In this document: piece by piece, positions 26,371 to 37,502 of the stretch
Layout of the letters: the number at the start of each line of letters is the position of its first letter
Position numbering within the stretch: position 1 is the first letter of the stretch
Assembly (NCBI RefSeq): GCF_000754095.2
Contig: NZ_JQSG02000002.1
Coordinates: forward strand, 186,001 to 250,000
From: Acidihalobacter prosperus
GTDB lineage: Bacteria; Pseudomonadota; Gammaproteobacteria; DSM-5130; Acidihalobacteraceae
Direction: 5' to 3'
DNA: 64,000 nucleotides
The notes under the pieces: generated by a model
Seen by the model: only the letters and a program-made list of their open reading frames with translations
What the model was told of the DNA's origin: nothing
The model's database searches: none
Position numbers and translations under genes: made by a program

Positions 26371-27479
26371 GATTTGTCTTCCGTCTGCACGCGCACGCCA
26401 TTATCCAGGCGGCCCTTGGCCGACACCACGATGCGGTCCCCGCTCACCAGTCCCGCCAGCACTTCGACCTTGCCATCAATCGGCGGCCCCAGGCGGACCA
26501 TGCGAAAATACGCGACGCCTTGCCCGTCAACCACGAATACGCCGTCGATATCGCCACGCCGGTGCACCGCCGACGCCGGCACGACGATGCCGCGATGCAC
26601 TCCAACCGCAACCCGCACGCGCGCATAGTCGCCGCTCTGGGCGGGACTGCCGGCCGGCAGGGCGATCTTGACCGTATGGGTGTGCGTCATCGGGTCGGAA
26701 GCGTCCACCAGGCGTTCCACCGTGCCGCTCACCGACTGCGGCCGCGCGCCCAGTCCGTCCACTTCGACCGTAACGGACTGACCGAGGCGCAGGGCACGGA
26801 ATGCCTGGTCGCTCATCTGCGCCACGACCTGCAGGTGCGCCGCGCCATCGAGCGTCAGCAGAGGCTGCCCCGGCGTCGCCAGCTGCCCGTTGCTGACCGA
26901 CTTGGCCACCACCACGCCGGCAAAGGGCGCACGCACCTCGGCATAGTGCAACTGCGCGCGCGCGGACTTGAGTGCGGCGCGCGCCTGCGCGACGTTGCCC
27001 TGGGCAACCTGGTAGGCCATGTGAACCTGCTGATAGCGTTGCGCCGGGACCGCCTGCTGCTCAAACAGCGCCTTGTAACGGCGTTCATTCGCGGCAGCGT
27101 CCGCCAATGCGGCTTGGGCCTTGTCGAGGCTTGCGCGCGCCTGCGCGATGCCACCCTTGACATCGCTGGGATCGATCGTGAGCAACAGCGCTCCGGCACG
27201 AACGGACTGCCCCTCGTGGACGCGCAACCCTTGCACATATCCCATCAATCGGGAAGCCACCTGCACACGATCCGCAGCCGCGACGCTGCCGGGAAAATCG
27301 GCATACGCGGGCAGATTGCGCACCGCCACCTTGAGGGTAACCGCCGATACCGCATTCGTTGCGGATGCGCCAGATGAGGTATCCGATGTCGCGGTATTCC
27401 GATCGCCGCAACCGGCCAGAGCACCCATCGCGGCGCTGAGCAGGACGGGCAATATCCATTTGCGTGCTTGAATCGCCAT
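26367..27479 (-). CDS. RND efflux periplasmic adaptor lipoprotein
   Basis: Membrane-fusion protein of the AcrA/HlyD family, 370 residues, bridging the pump and outer-membrane channel. It has a signal peptide with lipobox ALAGC near residue 23, a lipoyl-type half (VASRLMGYVQGLRVHEGQSV), a helical hairpin (about 95-165, with AQARASLDKAQAALADAAANE), the second lipoyl half (AEVRAPFAGVVVAKSVSNGQ) and a C-terminal beta barrel. The ATG at 27479 is preferred to an upstream TTG. It overlaps the pump gene by 4 bases. Confidence 0.93.
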   Translation of the reverse strand: MAIQARKWILPVLLSAAMGALAGCGDRNTATSDTSSGASATNAVSAVTLKVAVRNLPAYADFPGSVAAADRVQVASRLMGYVQGLRVHEGQSVRAGALLLTIDPSDVKGGIAQARASLDKAQAALADAAANERRYKALFEQQAVPAQRYQQVHMAYQVAQGNVAQARAALKSARAQLHYAEVRAPFAGVVVAKSVSNGQLATPGQPLLTLDGAAHLQVVAQMSDQAFRALRLGQSVTVEVDGLGARPQSVSGTVERLVDASDPMTHTHTVKIALPAGSPAQSGDYARVRVAVGVHRGIVVPASAVHRRGDIDGVFVVDGQGVAYFRMVRLGPPIDGKVEVLAGLVSGDRIVVSAKGRLDNGVRVQTEDKS

Positions 27480-27518
27480 GGTCGTCGCTTCCAAGATAGT
27501 CTTCGTGAGTCTGCAGAA

Positions 27519-28976
27519 TCAGGGTTGGGCAGGTGAAGTCCGCAGTGCGCTCAGGCTCAACCGCCCGGTCGCCAGCAGCAGGCCCGCACGCGCCATCACC
27601 GCCTGATAGCGCGCCGCCACCAGCTGGCTGCGCGTTTTGTCGAGTTCCGCCTGCGATGCAAGCAGCTCGGCGATCGTGGACACGCCTTTTTCGTAACGCA
27701 GTCGCGCCAGACGCTCAGCCTCGGCAGCCTCGCCGATGGCCTGTTCGCGGGTCGACTCGCGGATCGCCGCCAGCCTCACCTCGCGCCACGCCTTGTCCAC
27801 GGCCAGCACCGTCTGCTCGCGCGCCTTGCGTGCCTCGGCCTGGCGCTGCATCACCCTTGCCTCGGCGCCGTCGAGCGCTCCACGGCGGGCGCCGAAATCG
27901 AACACGTTCCAGGTCAACACGCCGGCCACGGTATACGAGGGACGACCGCCGTCGAGCGAAGGGCTGTTCCACTCGCGGCTGATCTGGATATTGAAATGGG
28001 GAAGATAGCTTGCACGGGCCTTGTCGACGCCTGCCCGTGCGGCCTCCACCTGCAGCAGCCGCGCGCGCACGCCCGGATTGTCCGTCACGCCCTGCCGGCG
28101 CAATGCCGTCAGATCCGCCGCCGGCAGTACGACGCTGACCCGCTGCGCGAGCCGCACCGGCACGTCTGCCGGCAAACCCACCATCATCCGCAGACGCGCG
28201 AGCTGATTCTCGAGCGCGTTGCGGGCTTCCTGCGATTGCAGTCGCGCATTGGCGAGATGCAGTTTGGCGCGCAGCACGTCGCTCTTGGAAACGACTCCCT
28301 GAGCAAACAGCTGCTCGCTCAGCTTCACGTAGGCATCGGCGGCGGCGATCGCCTTGCCGGCCACCCCGACGAAGGCCTGTGCGGCCCCGACGCCCGCATA
28401 GGCACCCAGCACCTCGAACAACAAATGCTGCCGGGCGGCCACGTCACCCTGCCGCGCAGCGGCAAGGTAGGCCCGCGCCTGCGCCAGGCCGCCCCAGATC
28501 TGACCGCCGTTGTAGACCGGGATCTGCAGGGTCAGCTTCGTCTGATAGTTGCGATACCAGCCAGGATCGTTCAGGTTGTCCGGCGCCGTCGAGAGGCTCT
28601 GCGGCCCCAGAAACTGGTTCGCGCCGAAATCGTTGAAGGTCGCCTTGCCCTGCGAGAGCTTCATCCCGAAAACATTGAGCGGGTTGTCGCTGCCGGACCC
28701 CATCAACGAAGCGCTCAGACTCGGCAGCAAGTGGCCTCGCGCCTCGCGCACGCCGCCTTTCGCCTCGTCGAGACGCGCGCGCGCCTCAAGCATCTCCGGC
28801 GTCTGCGCGAGTGCGCGGTGCACCGCCTGATCCAGACTCAGCATCCCAGCCGAAGACGCCGTGTCGGCCGGGTTCGCCGCCTCTGCCGGCGAGACCGTCA
28901 AGGCGAGCAGCAGGGATGACAAAACCAGCAGTCTCAGCCACGCCTGGGACCCCGATGGATAACCTCTCATCCGCAC
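27519..28976 (-). CDS. TolC-family outer-membrane efflux protein
   Basis: Outer-membrane channel of the tripartite pump, 485 residues. It has an N-terminal signal peptide (about 1-33, ending SPAEA), then two repeats of long helices: the first starts LSLDQAVHRALAQTPEM, the second includes RQGVTDNPGVRARLLQVEAARAG. A periplasmic stretch with NVFGMKLSQGKATF lies near 90. GTG at 28976 has AAGGAG at 8-base spacing; an ATG 6 bases later is also possible. It is the first gene of the efflux operon. Confidence 0.92.
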   Translation of the reverse strand: MRMRGYPSGSQAWLRLLVLSSLLLALTVSPAEAANPADTASSAGMLSLDQAVHRALAQTPEMLEARARLDEAKGGVREARGHLLPSLSASLMGSGSDNPLNVFGMKLSQGKATFNDFGANQFLGPQSLSTAPDNLNDPGWYRNYQTKLTLQIPVYNGGQIWGGLAQARAYLAAARQGDVAARQHLLFEVLGAYAGVGAAQAFVGVAGKAIAAADAYVKLSEQLFAQGVVSKSDVLRAKLHLANARLQSQEARNALENQLARLRMMVGLPADVPVRLAQRVSVVLPAADLTALRRQGVTDNPGVRARLLQVEAARAGVDKARASYLPHFNIQISREWNSPSLDGGRPSYTVAGVLTWNVFDFGARRGALDGAEARVMQRQAEARKAREQTVLAVDKAWREVRLAAIRESTREQAIGEAAEAERLARLRYEKGVSTIAELLASQAELDKTRSQLVAARYQAVMARAGLLLATGRLSLSALRTSPAQP

Positions 28977-29050
28977 GCTGCAAACTCCTTATTGATCCGA
29001 CATCTGACCTGATAGGGCTGCGCCGCATCTGGGTGCGGGCCAATGAATGT

Positions 29051-29082
29051 ATATTAGTAAATTATAATATTCGGATAGTCAA
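29051..29082 (-). promoter_or_regulatory. Efflux operon promoter with overlapping AT-rich dyad
   Basis: On the minus strand TTGACT (29082-29077) and TACTAA (29059-29054) are 17 bases apart, about 80 bases before the OMP start. The inverted repeat ATATTA-N8-TAATAT (29051-29070) covers the spacer and -10, a repressor-like arrangement. The AT-rich patch stands out in this GC-rich genome. No regulator gene is adjacent. Confidence 0.55.
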
Positions 29083-29134
29083 TACGCAGAGCCTGCGATG
29101 CACGTATCCGATGGGGTACTGCGGGCGTATTTGC

Positions 29135-29140
29135 TACACT
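29135..29140 (+). promoter_or_regulatory. Possible extended -10 for the DUF4124 gene
   Basis: TGCTACACT (extended -10; hexamer TACACT at 29135-29140) lies about 30 bases before the DUF4124 start, on the plus side of the divergent gap. No clear -35 accompanies it. Confidence 0.3.
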
Positions 29141-29168
29141 GCTCGCATGGCAATAATCGAGAACCAAC

Positions 29169-29621
29169 ATGGCCAATAAGGGGTTTCGCACCAGTATAGC
29201 CAGCTTGGGAGCAGCACTGTTGTTCCTCTCTCCCCTGCTCGCGCATGGCGCCATCTACAAGTGGATAGACGCACAGGGCGTCACCCACTACAGTCAGATG
29301 CCGCCAAGCGGACATCGCTATACCGTCATCGACTCGCCGGTCGATGCCGGGAACGGCACGGCCGAAAGCGCCGGGACCAACCCGGCTCCGATGGCGCCTG
29401 AATCGGCGGCGCCGAAGGACGCCGCGCCGAAGCCTGCGCAGATACCCGACCTCAAGCAACGCTGCCAAATCGCCAGCAGCGACGTCAAGACGCTCGAACA
29501 GCCGCGGCGCGTACGCATCGTCAAACCGGACGGCAGCGTCGAATGGATGAGCGATAGCCAGCGCGCCCAACGCCTCAAACAGGCTCAAGCCTTCGTCGAG
29601 CGCTACTGCAAGGGCGACTGA
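29169..29621 (+). CDS. DUF4124 domain-containing exported protein
   Basis: A 150-residue protein with a signal peptide (residues 1-27, cleavage near AHGA) and an N-terminal DUF4124 domain (YKWIDAQGVTHYSQMPPSG), a small envelope-associated domain common in gammaproteobacteria, often near cell-wall genes. A Pro/Ala linker (about 60-95) is followed by a region with two Cys (RCQIAS and ERYCKGD) and VRIVKPDGSVEWM. No enzyme motif is visible. It is followed after 2 bases by the MIF-like gene, so they are probably co-transcribed. Confidence 0.82.
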   Translation: MANKGFRTSIASLGAALLFLSPLLAHGAIYKWIDAQGVTHYSQMPPSGHRYTVIDSPVDAGNGTAESAGTNPAPMAPESAAPKDAAPKPAQIPDLKQRCQIASSDVKTLEQPRRVRIVKPDGSVEWMSDSQRAQRLKQAQAFVERYCKGD

Positions 29622-29623
29622 CC

Positions 29624-29968
29624 ATGCCCCTGCTCAGCATCGAAATCAGCCTGGCGCTGGAAGCCCCGGCCATCGACGCCCTGCTCGGCGAAGCTTCCGG
29701 GCTCGTCGCCGGGCTGCTGGGCAAGCCCGAGTCCTACATGATGGTTCGCCACCAGTACAACCCGGCCATGCGCCTCGGCGGACATGACGCCCCGCTGGCA
29801 TTGATCGAGCTTCGCAGCATCGGCCTTCCGGAAACGGCGCCAGCTGAACTCAGCAAGGCGCTGTGCGCTCTGCTCGAGCGCCATGCGGGCATCCCCGGTA
29901 CACGGGTTTATCTGCTTTTCGCCGACGTCCCTCGCGCTCGCTGGGGACACAACGGCACTACCCTCTGA
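29624..29968 (+). CDS. MIF/tautomerase superfamily protein
   Basis: A 114-residue protein of the macrophage migration inhibitory factor group within the tautomerase superfamily. Pro2, the catalytic base in this group, is present (MPLLSIEISL). Other family features are VAGLLGKPESYMMVRHQYN, GGHDAPLALIELRSIG, and RVYLLFADVPRARWGHNG at the C-terminus, where MIF has its NWG-type motif. The physiological substrate is unknown. It follows the DUF4124 gene by 2 bases and precedes proS by 78. Confidence 0.82.
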   Translation: MPLLSIEISLALEAPAIDALLGEASGLVAGLLGKPESYMMVRHQYNPAMRLGGHDAPLALIELRSIGLPETAPAELSKALCALLERHAGIPGTRVYLLFADVPRARWGHNGTTL

Positions 29969-30046
29969 AGGCCCTCGCCCGGCACAATAGACATCAACCG
30001 CGCAGTTCAGATGCGCGTTCCATCCAACCGACAGCGAAAGAACTCC

Positions 30047-31759
30047 ATGCGCGTTTCACAATTCCCGCTTGCGACCCTCAAGGAGGTCCCCTCCGAGGCC
30101 GAAATCGTCAGTCACCAGCTCATGCTGCGCGCCGGCCTCATACGTCGGCTGGCCTCCGGGCTTTACACCTGGTTGCCCTTGGGCCTGCGCGTCTTGCGCA
30201 AGGTCGAGCGCATCGTGCGCGAGGAAATGGACGCGGCCGGCGCCCTCGAACTGCTGATGCCGTGCATACAACCGGCGGAACTGTGGCAGGAATCGGGCCG
30301 CTGGGAAAAATACGGCCCAGAACTGCTGCGCCTGAATGACCGCCATCAGCGCGAGTTCTGCTTCGGCCCGACACACGAAGAGGTCATCACCGACATCGCC
30401 CGCCGCGAACTGCGCAGCTATAAGCAGCTGCCCTTGAACTACTACCAGATCCAGACCAAGTTCCGCGACGAAATACGCCCGCGCTTCGGCGTGATGCGCG
30501 CGCGCGAATTCGTAATGAAGGACGCCTACTCCTTTCATATCGACGAAGCCTCGCTGGACGAAACCTACCAGCGCATGTACGCCGCCTACACCAAAATATT
30601 CACCCGCCTGGGCCTGGATTTTCGCGCGGTCGCCGCAGACACCGGCTCCATCGGCGGCAACGCCTCGCACGAGTTCCACGTGCTTGCCGAAGCCGGCGAG
30701 GACGCCATCGCCTTCGCCGACGGCGGCGACTTTGCCGCCAATGTCGAGCTCGCCGAAGCCGTACCGGATCGCGACGAACGTCCGCAGCCGGGCGAACCGC
30801 TGCGGCTGGTCGATACGCCGGAGGCCAAGACCATACAGGCGCTGGTCGAGCAGTTCGATCAGCCGATCGAGCGTACGGTCAAAACCTTGATCGTGCGCGC
30901 CAGCGAGCAGGTCGGCGGCGGACTGCTCGCGCTGATTCTGCGCGGCGACCACCAGCTCAATCCGATCAAGGCCGAAAAACTTCCGCAGGTGGCAAGCCCG
31001 CTGCAGTTTGCCGAGGAATCCGAGATTCGCGCCGTCATCGGCGCTGGGCCCGGCTCCCTTGGCCCCGTCGAGCTGCCGATCCCGATCATCGTCGACCGCT
31101 GTGCCGCGATGATCGCAGATTTCGGTGCCGGGGCGAACGTGGATGGCAAGCACCATTTCGGCATCAACTGGGTACGAGACGTCCCGCTCGGCCCCGTGGC
31201 CGACCTGCGCAACGTGATCGAAGGCGACCCCAGTCCAGACGGCAAGGGGCGGCTACGCATCGTCCGCGGCATCGAGGTCGGCCATATCTTCAAGCTCGGA
31301 CGCACCTACAGCGAGCGCCTGAACGCCACCGTACTCGACGAACAGGGCCAGCCGGCCGTCCTCTCCATGGGTTGCTACGGTATCGGCGTATCGCGCATCG
31401 TGGGCGCCGCAATCGAGCAGAATCACGATGCGCGCGGGATCGTCTGGCCGACGCCGCTCGCGCCGTTCCAAATCGCCATCGCGCCGATCAATCTGCACAA
31501 GTCGCAACGCCTGCGCGAAGCCGTGGAGGATTTGTACCGCAATCTGACCGAGGCAGGCTTCGAGGTGCTGCTGGACGATCGCGAAGTCCGCCCGGGCGTT
31601 ATGTTCGCCGACCTGGAACTGATCGGCATTCCCCACCGCGTGGTCCTCAGCGAACGAGGGCTCGACGCCGGCGAAGCCGAATACAAGGGACGCCGGGATG
31701 CCGACCCCAGACAGGTGCCGCTGGCCGAGCTGACGACCTTCCTGCGGCAGCAGACCTGA
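30047..31759 (+). CDS. proS: Prolyl-tRNA synthetase
   Basis: Class II ProRS that charges tRNA-Pro. The 570-residue length fits the bacterial type with an inserted editing domain. Catalytic motifs include motif 2 in [14 protein letters not shown] near residue 105 and [31 protein letters not shown] split around 140-170; the editing insertion spans about 220-400; [13 protein letters not shown] near 445 is motif 3. The ATG at 30047 matches the family start [19 protein letters not shown]; the frame extends 12 codons further. It is convergent with acyP, with 4 bases between stops. Confidence 0.97.
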   Translation: MRVSQFPLATLKEVPSEAEIVSHQLMLRAGLIRRLASGLYTWLPLGLRVLRKVERIVREEMDAAGALELLMPCIQPAELWQESGRWEKYGPELLRLNDRHQREFCFGPTHEEVITDIARRELRSYKQLPLNYYQIQTKFRDEIRPRFGVMRAREFVMKDAYSFHIDEASLDETYQRMYAAYTKIFTRLGLDFRAVAADTGSIGGNASHEFHVLAEAGEDAIAFADGGDFAANVELAEAVPDRDERPQPGEPLRLVDTPEAKTIQALVEQFDQPIERTVKTLIVRASEQVGGGLLALILRGDHQLNPIKAEKLPQVASPLQFAEESEIRAVIGAGPGSLGPVELPIPIIVDRCAAMIADFGAGANVDGKHHFGINWVRDVPLGPVADLRNVIEGDPSPDGKGRLRIVRGIEVGHIFKLGRTYSERLNATVLDEQGQPAVLSMGCYGIGVSRIVGAAIEQNHDARGIVWPTPLAPFQIAIAPINLHKSQRLREAVEDLYRNLTEAGFEVLLDDREVRPGVMFADLELIGIPHRVVLSERGLDAGEAEYKGRRDADPRQVPLAELTTFLRQQT

Positions 31760-31763
31760 TCCG

Positions 31764-32036
31764 CTAACGCCGGATTTCGAAGCCCGATACGCCCTCGTCC
31801 ACCGCCGCCGCCTGCATCGCCCGCTCGACGCGGGCTGCGGGCGGCCCTCGCTGTAGCCAGATCCCCAAATCCCGCAACGCAGGACCGCTGCCGCAGGCAT
31901 AAACCTCCACACGACCGTCTGCGAGATTGCGGGCATATCCGTTCAAGCCCAGCGCAAGCGCCTTATCCCGCGTCGCCGCGCGAAACGACACGCCCTGGAC
32001 GCGCCCGGACACCCACCAGCGCAGGGCGCTGCTCAT
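31764..32036 (-). CDS. acyP: Acylphosphatase
   Basis: A small enzyme that hydrolyses acyl phosphates. The 90 residues carry the signature VSGRVQGVSFRAATRDKA (catalytic Arg within GVSFR) and the second motif GYARNLADGRVEVYACG (catalytic Asn). Length is typical. Its ATG overlaps the yihY stop by 4 bases, so it is translated from the same transcript. Confidence 0.95.
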   Translation of the reverse strand: MSSALRWWVSGRVQGVSFRAATRDKALALGLNGYARNLADGRVEVYACGSGPALRDLGIWLQRGPPAARVERAMQAAAVDEGVSGFEIRR

Positions 32037-33265
32037 TCGCCCAATCCCTCGCGCACTTCCTCTTCGCCCACCTCCATCCGCGGCAGGAATTCCGCCAGCG
32101 TCTGGTTCAAGCGCGCCGCCATATCCCCTTCCGCATCATTGAGCAAGGCATCCAGGCGCGTATCGAGAGCCTCGCTGTCGCGCCCGCGCGACCCCGTGGG
32201 CTGGAGCCCGAAGCCACCCTGCCGGTAGAGTTCGTACAGACGGACACCTCTCAAGTCGCGGATCAAATACCATTCGCCGCCCGTCTGCCGCGTCATCTTG
32301 AGCCGAGCAAGCCGTCTCAACATGGTTTCCACCTGCGCCTGCGTAAAGGCCGGTTCGGCACGAGCCAGTTCATAAAGACGTACGCCACGACCATGCCACT
32401 GCCCGCTTCCCAGGCGGGCCACCAGGCGTACCGCCAGACGCAAGGAACGTCTAGCAGACTCGTCGTCCATGCGGCCGCGGTGACAATCCAGGCTCAGACA
32501 GGCGGTCACTTCCGCGCCGAGCAGCACGATCAGCCAGGACAGATAAATCCAGATCAGAAAAATCGGCACTGCCGAAAAGGCACCGTAGATCAGCTCGTAG
32601 TTCTTGAAGTGGGAAACATAAAACGAGAAACCGCGTTTGGCGAGCTCGAACATCAGCGCCGTGAACACGCCACCCACCAGGGCGTGCTTAAGACTCACGC
32701 GCGTTCTCGGCACGAGCACGAACAATAGCGTGAAGGTCAGCGTTTCGAGGAACACGGACAGCATGTGCAGGGCGAGCCAGTCGCCGCCCTCGCCGCTCCA
32801 GCCCTCCAGCCAGGCACGGTACTGCGCAAAAACGTACGAGGTCACCGCAAAGCCGGTGCCGAACAGCAGCGGGCCGAGGGTCAGCAGCGCCCAGTAGACG
32901 ATGAACACGACGACGGTATCGCGATGTCGGCTGGTACGCCAGATCCGATTGAGCGCGGTATCGACCGTCGACAGTGTCAACACCGCCGTCACCAACAGCC
33001 ACAGCGAACCGACCAGCGTCAGCCGCGAGGCCTTCTCGCTGAATTGCGTCAGATAGTGCTGGACCAGTTCGCCCGATGTCGGCACCAACTGATTGACCAG
33101 CAGCTGACGCAGATCCGACGTCATGTCGCGGAAGGCCGGAAACAGGCTCAGCACGCCGAACAGCACCGTGACCAGCGGCACCAGCGACAACAAGGTCGTA
33201 AAGGTGAGGCTGCCGGCAGTCTGGAAGCAGCCGTCGTCGGCGAAGCGACGCACGGTCGCCAGCAT
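32033..33265 (-). CDS. YihY/BrkB family inner-membrane protein
   Basis: A 410-residue membrane protein of the YihY (formerly called RNase BN) family, with about six transmembrane segments in the first 270 residues, including TLLSLVPLVTVLFGVLSLF and IYLSWLIVLLGAEVTACLS. A 130-residue cytoplasmic C-terminal part with winged-helix-like repeats (RGVRLYELARAEPAFTQAQV) follows. The open frame extends to 33361, but that extension crosses the terminator at 33306-33335. The ATG at 33265 (MLATVRRFADDG), with GGTGAT upstream, is preferred. Function remains undefined. Confidence 0.85.
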   Translation of the reverse strand: MLATVRRFADDGCFQTAGSLTFTTLLSLVPLVTVLFGVLSLFPAFRDMTSDLRQLLVNQLVPTSGELVQHYLTQFSEKASRLTLVGSLWLLVTAVLTLSTVDTALNRIWRTSRHRDTVVVFIVYWALLTLGPLLFGTGFAVTSYVFAQYRAWLEGWSGEGGDWLALHMLSVFLETLTFTLLFVLVPRTRVSLKHALVGGVFTALMFELAKRGFSFYVSHFKNYELIYGAFSAVPIFLIWIYLSWLIVLLGAEVTACLSLDCHRGRMDDESARRSLRLAVRLVARLGSGQWHGRGVRLYELARAEPAFTQAQVETMLRRLARLKMTRQTGGEWYLIRDLRGVRLYELYRQGGFGLQPTGSRGRDSEALDTRLDALLNDAEGDMAARLNQTLAEFLPRMEVGEEEVREGLGE

Positions 33266-33305
33266 GAAATCACCGAACCTACGCAGCCGGGGACCGGACA
33301 GCTGT

Positions 33306-33335
33306 AAAGAAAAGGGGCCTGCAAAGGCCCCTTTT
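33306..33335 (-). terminator. Rho-independent terminator of the LysM lipoprotein gene
   Basis: AAAAGGGGCC (33310-33319) and GGCCCCTTTT (33326-33335) form a perfect 10-bp stem with a 6-base loop; on the minus strand it is followed by TTTTCTTT. It lies 56 bases after the lipoprotein stop. The A/T-flanked stem could also work in the other direction, but no plus-strand gene ends here. Confidence 0.85.
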
Positions 33336-33391
33336 CCCGGTCCAGAGCGACCGGTCGTCATGCTCGATGCGCGCGTAAGGCGCCGATCGGG

Positions 33392-34159
33392 TTACATGCC
33401 GCCCTTGAGGTACTTGAGGTCGCTGGCGGTCGGCTGGCCCAGCTTCCATGCTCCGCGATGCTTGGCATGGTAGATCGCCGCATCGATCGCCGCCTGGCTG
33501 GCGCCCTGGTCGATGGTGAGATCCTGGCCGGGATAGATCAGGTCGGGATCGTGAATCTTGCCGGCATTCGCCTTGTAGATCAGCGGCCATTCGTAAGGGT
33601 TGCCGTAGATCAGCGGCATGCCGGCGATTCCCCACAGCGTATCACCCTTGCTGACCGTGAAGCTGGTCCGCTTGGCATTCTTCATCTCGGTGAGCATCTG
33701 TTCGGTCAGATCGTACAGCGCCTTGCCCTTGGAATCGTGATACAGCGTCTCGGCCTGCTTGAGCTGCGCCAGCTGGGCAGGCGACATCGCGCTCTTCATG
33801 CCCTGCAGCTTCTCAAGGTTACGCGTGCCCATAGCAAGATAGTACTGGTTGATGCTGCTATCGGCCTCGGCCTTCGCCTTGTCGGCCAGAGCGCTGGCCT
33901 TGGCGTAGTCGCCTGCCTTGTAGGCCGCCTCGGCCTTCTCGATCAGCGGCTTGGTGGTCGTCCAGGCGTACCCCTTCGCCTCAGCCTCCGCGTAGGCCGA
34001 CTTGGCAGTCGCGATGGCCTGGGCGGCATTCTGTTCCGCCATATTCTGGGTTGGAGCGGGCGCGGCCGGCTGTTCGGCCGTCGTGGCGCAACCTCCCAGC
34101 AGCCCGAGCGACAGGACAGCACTCGACAGGAGAACCGAACGGGTCATACCGATTTTCAT
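33392..34159 (-). CDS. LysM-domain lipoprotein with DUF4398-like region
   Basis: A 255-residue envelope lipoprotein: signal peptide with lipobox GLLGGC near residue 24, an Ala/Pro linker, a helical DUF4398-like region (about 42-110; KPLIEKAEAAYKAGDYAKAS), then a LysM peptidoglycan-binding domain (about 165-220; FTVSKGDTLWGIAG ... NPYEWPLIYKANAGKIHDP). Probably anchored to the outer membrane and tethering peptidoglycan. ATG at 34159 has GGAG upstream; the longer frame lacks a signal. It has its own promoter and terminator, and its helical region is related to the next gene upstream. Confidence 0.88.
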   Translation of the reverse strand: MKIGMTRSVLLSSAVLSLGLLGGCATTAEQPAAPAPTQNMAEQNAAQAIATAKSAYAEAEAKGYAWTTTKPLIEKAEAAYKAGDYAKASALADKAKAEADSSINQYYLAMGTRNLEKLQGMKSAMSPAQLAQLKQAETLYHDSKGKALYDLTEQMLTEMKNAKRTSFTVSKGDTLWGIAGMPLIYGNPYEWPLIYKANAGKIHDPDLIYPGQDLTIDQGASQAAIDAAIYHAKHRGAWKLGQPTASDLKYLKGGM

Positions 34160-34261
34160 AAGTTGCACTCCAGAGTCGTTATGATTTTGAGGGATACTGC
34201 CCAGATCGCCCGATAAACGCAGGTTTGAAACCGCTATCGCCATCCAAGAATGACGCTGAAA

Positions 34262-34290
34262 AACCTAGCACCCACCCCTGGGGGTGTCAA
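34262..34290 (-). promoter_or_regulatory. Promoter of the LysM lipoprotein gene
   Basis: A perfect TTGACA (34290-34285), a 17-base spacer and TAGGTT (34267-34262) on the minus strand, giving a leader of about 95 bases. The spacer end plus -10 start, GGGTGGGTGCTAG, is identical to the promoter at 34673-34701. Confidence 0.65.
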
Positions 34291-34333
34291 GGAAACGCCC
34301 ACGTCGACCGATACCGGGAAAACGCCCGGCACG

Positions 34334-36408
<2,075 letters not shown>

Positions 36409-36416
<8 letters not shown>

Positions 36417-37488
36417 CGAACTTGCCCGCATCCGTGCGCGGCCTGCGGAAAAACCGGCTGTTGCGATAGCGGCGATGCGCATGCCGCAGCAGGACGGCCA
36501 GCACTGCCGCCACCGGCAACGCCAGCAGCACGCCGACGAAACCGAAGAGCTGTCCTCCCGCCAGGACCGCGAAAATCACCGCAACTGGATGCAGACCGAT
36601 GCGATCGCCCACCAGTAACGGCGTGAACACGGCGCTTTCGAGAATCTGACCGACGCCGAAAACCAGTACGATCGGCCACAAGGCGAGCAGTTCATGAGTC
36701 TGAAAGAACATCGCGATCGCGGCCGACACGATGCCGAAGGCAAACCCGAGATAAGGCACGAAACTGACCAACCCGGCCACGATGCCGATCAGGATGCCAA
36801 CCTTGAGACCGGCCAGCCACAGCCCCACGGCATAGACGGTGCCCAGCGCCAGCATGACCGCAAACTGGCCGCGCAGGAATGCGCCGAGGCGTTCGTCCGC
36901 CTCACGGGTCAACGTGACCGTGGTGTCGCGAAAACGCAGCGGCAGCAATTCGTGCAGATACGCCACCAGGCGATCCCAGTCCCGCAGCAGATAGAATCCC
37001 ACGACCGGGATCAGCAAAAGGTTGGCCAGCCAACCGAGCAGCGCCAGGCCCGACCGACTGAGCGTATCGACCACGCGAGCCGCGATGCCGCCCGCCTGCC
37101 GCCAGTGTGCGGTGATCAGATCCGGCAGCGCCTGCAGATTGAGGGCGCTCATGTCCACGCCGAGATGCTGCTGCACCCAGGGCAACAGATGCGCGTTCAG
37201 CCAAGCCACATAGCCGGGCAAGGCGTGCACCAGCACGTTGAGCTGGTTTTCCAGCACCGGGACCAGCAACAGCAGCGCCAGCAGCAGCGCGCCCCCCATC
37301 AGCACGAAGACCACGACCACGGCCAGCGTACGCGGCAAGCGCCAGCGCTCGAGGCGGTCGGCCAATGGGTCGCCGAGATAGGCAAACAACGCAGCCACCA
37401 GGAATGGGGTCAGAATCGGGGCCAACAGATAGACCAGCCAACTGGCCAGCAGCACGACCGCCAGCCCCAGCCATACCTCGCCCCGCAT
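36409..37488 (-). CDS. AI-2E family (PerM-like) membrane protein, copy 2
   Basis: A 359-residue polytopic protein of the same UPF0118 family as the one at 19232, with the late signature GLVSFVPYLGFAFGIVSA followed by LESAVFTPLLVGDRIGLHP. This copy is in the conserved DUF2066-PerM-hda context. A TTG at 37506 overlaps the upstream stop, but the ATG at 37488 (MRGEVWLGLAV) is taken as start. Transport substrate unknown. The two copies differ too much for a recent duplication. Confidence 0.9.
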
Positions 37489-37502
37489 ACCCGCGCTGTC
37501 GT

